Positions 59,777 through 64,000 of a stretch of 64,000 nt of DNA are shown here, piece after piece. Every line of letters starts with the position of its first letter. Position 1 is the stretch's first letter. Made by a program: the position numbers and the translations under genes. Origin of the DNA: CAVUWL01 sp963787415 (lineage in GTDB: Bacteria; Actinomycetota; Thermoleophilia; Solirubrobacterales; 70-9); contig CAWBCO010000003.1 of assembly GCA_963787415.1 (NCBI GenBank), forward strand, positions 124,001 through 188,000. Reading direction: 5' to 3'. The notes beneath the pieces are model-generated. The model had not been told where the DNA came from and did not search any database. It worked only from the letters and a program-made list of their open reading frames with translations.

Positions 59777-62121
59777 GGGTTTTGGTAACCGGCGGCGGTG
59801 GCTTCATCGGCTCCCACGTCGTCGATCGCCTGATCGAGCGCGGCGACACGCCGCGGATCTTTGACCTCAGCGCCTCCCCCTACCACTCCCCCCTGGAGGT
59901 CGAGACCTTCACCGGAAGCATCACCGACCCTGCCAACCTCGATCTCGCCGTGCGCGGCTGCGATGCGGTGATCCACCTTGCCGCGGTCGCCGACGTCGCC
60001 CACGTGCACGCCGATCCCGTGCTCGCCGAGGAGGTCAACACCCGGGGCACCCTGAACGTCTTGGAGGCTGCCTGTCGGACCGAGGTCGGCCGCGTCATCT
60101 ACGGCTCGACAACCTGGGTCTATAGCGACTGCACCGAGCAGGCGGTCGATGAGCAGACGCCGATCCCGGCCCCGCGCCACCTCTACACCGCGACCAAGCT
60201 CGCCGGCGAGACCTACTGCGCGGGCTACGCCGAGCTGTTTGACCTCGAGTCCACGGTCTTGCGCTTCGGGATCCCCTACGGCCCCCGCGCTCGCGCTGCC
60301 GGCGTGGTCGCCAAGTTCACCGACCTCGCCCTCGCCGGCAAGGCGCTGACGATCGCCGGTGACGGCAGTCAGTGCCGCAGCTTCATCTACGTCGAGGACC
60401 TGGCCGCAGGGATCGTCGACTCGATGTCCCCGGCGGCGGCCAACCGCACCTACAACCTCTCCGGCGAGGAGGTGGTGACGATCCTTGAGATCGCCGAGAC
60501 GGTGCAGGAGATGACCGGTGGCTGCGAGATCGTCCACACGCCACCGCGCCCGGGCGATTTCCCCGGTAAGGAGATCTCCAACCAGCGCGCCCTGGATGAG
60601 CTCGGCTGGAAGGCGACCACGAGCTTTCGCGAGGGGGTGCGAAGCTACGTGGATTGGGTGCGCAGCAGCATTCGTCCCCCCGACCCGATCCCGGGCAAAA
60701 GGCCGTCGCTAAACGGCAACGAACACGCAGCCGGGGCGCTGCTCGCCGGCGCCGCCCAGGCGGAGGATCGGCCACCCCGCATCCTCGTCCTCACCGCCGA
60801 CATCGGTGAGGGCCACGACCTGCCAGCGCGGATCATCAAAGAAGACGTCGAGCGCGAAATTCCGGGGGTCGAAGTTGAGGTCGCAAACGGGCTCGAGGCG
60901 ATGGGACGGGTGATCTCCTCGGTCGTCCGGGGCGGCTCGCGGGTCACCTTTCGCTGGATGCCGTGGCTTTTTGACATCCAGTACTGGCTGATCACCAAGT
61001 TCGGGCCGACCCGCTGGCTCAGCCATCACCTCTCCTACTGGTTCGGGGCCCACGGCCTGATGAAGCTGATCGCAAGCCGCGACCCCGATGTGGTGGTCTC
61101 GACCTACCCCGGGGTCACCGCGGTGCTTGGCATGCTGCGCGAAAATCGCCGCCTGCCGGTGCCGGTGCAATCGGCGATCACCGATCTCGCCGGACTGCGC
61201 TACTGGGCCCATCCCGGCGTCGACCTGCACTCGGTCACCCACCCGGAGTCGATCGAGGAAGTCGAGAAGCTGGCCGGTCCGGGCAGCGTCGAGTGGATGC
61301 GCCCGCCGATCTCGCGTGACTTCCTCATGCCGCGCACCCGCGGTGACGCTCGCCGCGCCCTCGACGTCCCACCCCACGCTCGCCTCGTGCTGGTGTCCGG
61401 TGGCGGCTGGGGGATCGGCGATCTGAGCGGCGCGATCGGCGCCGCGCTCGCCGTCGAGGACACCCTCGTCGTTTGCATCACCGGGCGCAACGAGGTTGCT
61501 CGCGAGAAGCTCGAGCAGCGCTTCGCCGCCAACGAGCAGGTGCGGATCATCGGCTTCACCGAGCAGATGAGCGACTGGATGGCGGCCGCCGACGTGATGG
61601 TGCACGCGACCGCGGGACTGACCGTCTTGGAGGCCCACATCCGCGGCTGTCCGGTCGTCTCCTTCGGCTTCTCGGCCGGACACCTGCGCGCCAACAACGC
61701 CGCCTTTGAGCGATTCGGCCTGGCCGAGGTTGCCCGCTCCGAGCACGAGCTGGAGTCGATGCTGCGCCACCTCACCCGCGAGCGCCACGCTCCCGATTCC
61801 TCCTTTGCCTCGCTGCCCTCAATCGCCTCGCGGGTTCTGACCGTCCGCCCCCGGGTTCGCCCGCAACCGATCTGGCGGCTGCGGGCCGGTCGTGCGGCGA
61901 CCGCGGTCAGCCTTGCCGTGGTCTCGGTCGCGGTGGTCGTGGTCGGGGCGCTCTCGCTGGACTGGGAAGGCCCCTCAAAGCTGATCTCCAAGGTCGCCAA
62001 GCCGATCGAGACGCGGATCCACTTTGGCAAGGAGGACAATGACCCGCGGATTGTCGTCGTCCGCCCCGCCAGGGTGGCGAGCCCCGACCATCACGTGGCC
62101 GTGCGCTCCCTCAACCGTTGA
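59773..62121 (+). CDS. fusion of NDP-sugar epimerase and MGDG-synthase-like glycosyltransferase
   Basis: The product is 782 residues from the ATG at 59773; the longer open frame upstream only re-reads the aminotransferase gene. Residues 1-305 are an extended SDR: RVLVTGGGGFIGSHVVDRL (NAD), the Tyr/Lys pair in HLYTATKLAGETY, and GDGSQCRSFIYVEDLA. After a linker, residues about 338-700 are a GT28/MGDG-synthase-type transferase: ILVLTADIGEGHDLPARIIK, VSTYPGVTAVLGML, VLVSGGGWGIGDLSGAI and VMVHATAGLTVLEAHIRGCPVV. A hydrophobic segment near 712-730 could anchor the C-terminus. It probably makes a sugar donor and transfers it to a lipid. Confidence 0.85.
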   Translation: MRVLVTGGGGFIGSHVVDRLIERGDTPRIFDLSASPYHSPLEVETFTGSITDPANLDLAVRGCDAVIHLAAVADVAHVHADPVLAEEVNTRGTLNVLEAACRTEVGRVIYGSTTWVYSDCTEQAVDEQTPIPAPRHLYTATKLAGETYCAGYAELFDLESTVLRFGIPYGPRARAAGVVAKFTDLALAGKALTIAGDGSQCRSFIYVEDLAAGIVDSMSPAAANRTYNLSGEEVVTILEIAETVQEMTGGCEIVHTPPRPGDFPGKEISNQRALDELGWKATTSFREGVRSYVDWVRSSIRPPDPIPGKRPSLNGNEHAAGALLAGAAQAEDRPPRILVLTADIGEGHDLPARIIKEDVEREIPGVEVEVANGLEAMGRVISSVVRGGSRVTFRWMPWLFDIQYWLITKFGPTRWLSHHLSYWFGAHGLMKLIASRDPDVVVSTYPGVTAVLGMLRENRRLPVPVQSAITDLAGLRYWAHPGVDLHSVTHPESIEEVEKLAGPGSVEWMRPPISRDFLMPRTRGDARRALDVPPHARLVLVSGGGWGIGDLSGAIGAALAVEDTLVVCITGRNEVAREKLEQRFAANEQVRIIGFTEQMSDWMAAADVMVHATAGLTVLEAHIRGCPVVSFGFSAGHLRANNAAFERFGLAEVARSEHELESMLRHLTRERHAPDSSFASLPSIASRVLTVRPRVRPQPIWRLRAGRAATAVSLAVVSVAVVVVGALSLDWEGPSKLISKVAKPIETRIHFGKEDNDPRIVVVRPARVASPDHHVAVRSLNR

Positions 62122-62837
62122 TCCGCGCGCTCGGCGCCGCCGGCCTCTCGGTGGGGGTGCTGGCGCGTGGGGGTCCCGCCCTTGCCCCGATCGTTCCCGG
62201 CATCGGGCCGCTGCTTGGTATCACGCACCGCCAGCCCGCCGAGGCGGGCGTCGCGCTCACCTTTGATGACGGCCCCCACCCGCAGGGGACGCCCCGGGTA
62301 CTTGAGATCCTGCGCGAGGCGGGGGCGCCGGCGACCTTCTTTCTCGCCGGCGAGCAGGTCGCCCGCCGCCCATCGCTGGTCGCCGAGATCGTCGCCGCCG
62401 GGCACCGAGTCGAGCTGCACTGTCACCGCCACCGAAATCTCTTGCGGCTCTCCTCGCGCCAGCTGATCGAGGACTCCGATCGCGCCAGGGAGGTGATCGA
62501 GGAGGCGGGCGGGCAGCCGATTTCTGACTACCGCCCGCCCTATGGGATCTTCAGCGGCGCCGGCTTACGCGCGGTTCGAAGCCGCGGCTGGCGGCCGGTG
62601 CTTTGGTCTCGGTGGGGTCGCGATTGGAGCGCGCGAGCGACGCCCTCCTCAATCGCGAGTCGCGCCAGCGCCGGGGCCGGTGACATCGTCCTGCTTCATG
62701 ACGCCGATTACTACAGCGCGCCGGGCTCCTGGATGCGCACCGTCGCCGCGCTGCCAATCCTGCTCGAGGAGCTCGGCAGCCGGGGATTGAATCCGAGCGA
62801 GCTGCGTCGCTCAGCGGGAGGGGCGAGCGTCCACTGA
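62118..62837 (+). CDS. polysaccharide deacetylase (CE4)
   Basis: The product is 239 residues, overlapping the fusion gene by four bases. The N-terminal hydrophobic stretch may be a signal anchor. The NodB domain shows VALTFDDGPHPQGTP (catalytic and metal Asp), the metal His pair in ELHCHRHRNLLRLS, DYRPPYGIFSGAGL and DIVLLHDADYY. It removes N- or O-acetyl groups from surface glycans or peptidoglycan. It completes a three-gene surface-sugar operon with the two upstream genes. Confidence 0.9.
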   Translation: MIRALGAAGLSVGVLARGGPALAPIVPGIGPLLGITHRQPAEAGVALTFDDGPHPQGTPRVLEILREAGAPATFFLAGEQVARRPSLVAEIVAAGHRVELHCHRHRNLLRLSSRQLIEDSDRAREVIEEAGGQPISDYRPPYGIFSGAGLRAVRSRGWRPVLWSRWGRDWSARATPSSIASRASAGAGDIVLLHDADYYSAPGSWMRTVAALPILLEELGSRGLNPSELRRSAGGASVH

Positions 62838-63159
62838 TCACACCCGGCGAAGGCCTCATCGAGGCGCTGCGCCATCGTGCTGCGCGGCCGGTCCTGGTCG
62901 AAGATCTCCTTTGGCATGGCTCTCCGTCCTCTTCGGGGGTTGGGCAAAGGATGGCGCTCCGATCAGACGCGAAACGCAACGCTTTGGAAAAAGTTCCGCA
63001 GCTTGCGGATTCAGCGGCCGCCCGGTCCTCAGACAGGGAAGGCGCTCGGCAAGCTGAGCGGGCCCCCGAACCCGCGGGTCGGTGACCGGGTGCCGTGGAC
63101 AACGATGAGGACTGCCCACTGCTGCTCTCATCGGTAAGGCAACCGGCCCGAGCCCGGCG
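62838..63159. other. gene-poor intergenic region
   Basis: About 320 bases between convergent genes. A minus-strand reading from 62917 (MPKEIFDQDRPRSTMAQRLD) starts well but runs antisense through the deacetylase C-terminus without domain features. I regard it as a small-peptide candidate or relic rather than a gene. No hairpin terminator, RNA or repeat stands out. Confidence 0.35.
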
Positions 63160-64000
63160 CTACTTCGCTGCCGGAATCGAGCCCTTCGTCTGCGGCCACT
63201 GACTGACCAAAATCTCGATCGGATTGGGCTCGGTGGCCGGCGCTAGTCGCCGTGACTCCTTTTGCGCATACATCCGCACGTCGGCGAGCTGCAGGGCGGC
63301 GGCCGGATCGCCCGCCTCGGTCGGGAATCTCGCCGCCCCCCAAGAAGACGTCACCTCAAAGCCCGCACCGCTCGCGGTCAGGGCCTTGGCGCTGGCTCGC
63401 TTGGCGGCCTCGACCCTGGCCGGCTGACAGCTCAAAAGAACGCAGAACTCATCCCCCCCGATCCGGTAGGCGGTACCGTCGGCGCCGACCGCGGCGCGCA
63501 GCTGGGCGCCGAGGCGGATCAAGAGCTTGTCCCCCGCGGGGTGGCCGAAGGTGTCGTTGAAGCGCTTGAAGCCGTTTAGGTCATAGAGCAAAAGGGTGAC
63601 CGGATCCTCGCCGCTGGCGCTGGCGAACTCTGCCTCGAGGTCGACCTGCATTCCCCCCCGGTTGCCGAGTCCGGTCAGCGGGTCGGTCCTCACCTGCTCA
63701 AGCAGGGCCTTGTTCTCGCGCACGCTCATCCCCAGGCGGGCGATCACGGCGATCATCGTCGCCGCCCAGAGCACGGTAGATAGACCGCTGATCGCGCTGA
63801 AGTACTGCAGCGCGAAAAGGCCGATCATCACCGCGGCCGAGAGCGCCGGCACGATCAGCTCGCGGTAGCCCTCAAAGGCCGCCGAGGATCGAATCGTCGC
63901 GGCGCCGGGCTGCCACAGCACCGCACCCAGGCAGGCGGCGGCGATCAGATAGATCGGGTCAGTCCACTCGCCCTGGGGAAGGACGGCTCCGTTTGCTTGC
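63160..64000 (-). CDS. GGDEF diguanylate cyclase (5' end beyond window)
   Basis: The frame is open to the window edge, with about 280 residues visible. Several hydrophobic helices (IYLIAAACLGAVLW, IVPALSAAVMIGLFALQYF, LSTVLWAATMIAVIARL) precede a short signalling helix and the GGDEF domain: DPLTGLGNRGGMQVDLE, LLYDLNGFKRFNDTFGHPAGD (metal Asp and substrate Asn/Asp) and the active-site YRIGGDEFCVLL. The I-site RxxD is not evident. It makes cyclic-di-GMP at the membrane, a ligand that the pilin riboswitch at 5655 is expected to read. Confidence 0.92.
   Translation of the reverse strand, partial: QANGAVLPQGEWTDPIYLIAAACLGAVLWQPGAATIRSSAAFEGYRELIVPALSAAVMIGLFALQYFSAISGLSTVLWAATMIAVIARLGMSVRENKALLEQVRTDPLTGLGNRGGMQVDLEAEFASASGEDPVTLLLYDLNGFKRFNDTFGHPAGDKLLIRLGAQLRAAVGADGTAYRIGGDEFCVLLSCQPARVEAAKRASAKALTASGAGFEVTSSWGAARFPTEAGDPAAALQLADVRMYAQKESRRLAPATEPNPIEILVSQWPQTKGSIPAAK

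Noticed and set aside
62711..62947. Minus-strand small gene starting MPKEIFDQDRPR
   Set aside because: Its start is attractive, but most of the frame is antisense to the deacetylase C-terminus and shows no domain or stop-codon context supporting a gene.
1..64000. tRNA, rRNA or CRISPR loci
   Set aside because: No cloverleaf with a TTCGA-type T-loop, no rRNA segment and no regularly spaced repeats were recognised on either strand.

Overview
The window looks like a chromosomal segment of a high-GC actinobacterium. The gene families resemble those of the Thermoleophilia/Solirubrobacterales. The pointers are an actinobacterial-style type IV pilus locus, a paired ArsA-like ATPase (Rv3679/Rv3680-like), an FtsZ ending in DVPEFLPG, several HxlR regulators with zinc-ribbon tails, and a two-subunit B12-dependent acyl-CoA mutase. 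No 16S rRNA or tRNA is visible, so the taxonomy is inference from gene families.

Region 1 (1-22.3 kb) is a type IV pilus region split by insertion sequences. The plus strand carries the end of a PilT-like ATPase, a membrane-anchored thioredoxin-like protein, PilB, PilT, PilC and a major pilin. A sequence matching a class I cyclic-di-GMP riboswitch precedes the pilin. An IS block follows: two adjacent IS3-family elements, the prepilin peptidase gene, and a decayed third IS3 element interrupted by an intact IS30-family element. Beyond it lies a second pilin gene in inverted orientation, nearly identical to the first except for a short central segment. The minus strand then carries PilO, PilN, PilM and three prepilin-like proteins (PilX-, PilW- and PilV-like). 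A last membrane protein in the PilP position has a broken reading frame.

Region 2 (22.3-31.8 kb) is chromosomal housekeeping and regulation: an HxlR regulator, a large unknown protein, the ArsA-like pair, ParA, FtsZ with a long N-terminal extension, a gamma-glutamyltransferase and a class III cyclase. Region 3 (31.8-40.4 kb) has an MFS efflux pump with a divergent HxlR regulator, an IS5-family element, two methyltransferases, a GH57 glucan-branching enzyme with a GT4 glycosyltransferase, a truncated ABC-2 permease and a hexapeptide acyltransferase.

Region 4 (40.4-58.5 kb) is acyl-CoA metabolism and redox: a MeaB-like GTPase, a DipZ-like thiol-disulfide protein, a two-component system, acyl-CoA and aldehyde dehydrogenases, an HxlR/thioesterase pair, PepA, a thiolase, an acyl-CoA mutase and its B12 subunit, ETF beta and alpha, and ETF:quinone oxidoreductase. 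The mutase substrate-pocket residues (Phe81, Gln199) match isobutyryl-CoA mutase rather than methylmalonyl-CoA mutase. Region 5 (58.5-64 kb) is cell-surface sugar biosynthesis: a DegT aminotransferase, an epimerase-glycosyltransferase fusion, a polysaccharide deacetylase and a GGDEF protein running off the window end.

Many genes between about 15 and 40 kb appear to be interrupted by single-base frameshifts. Those entries say whether the break looks like decay, contingency switching or sequence error.
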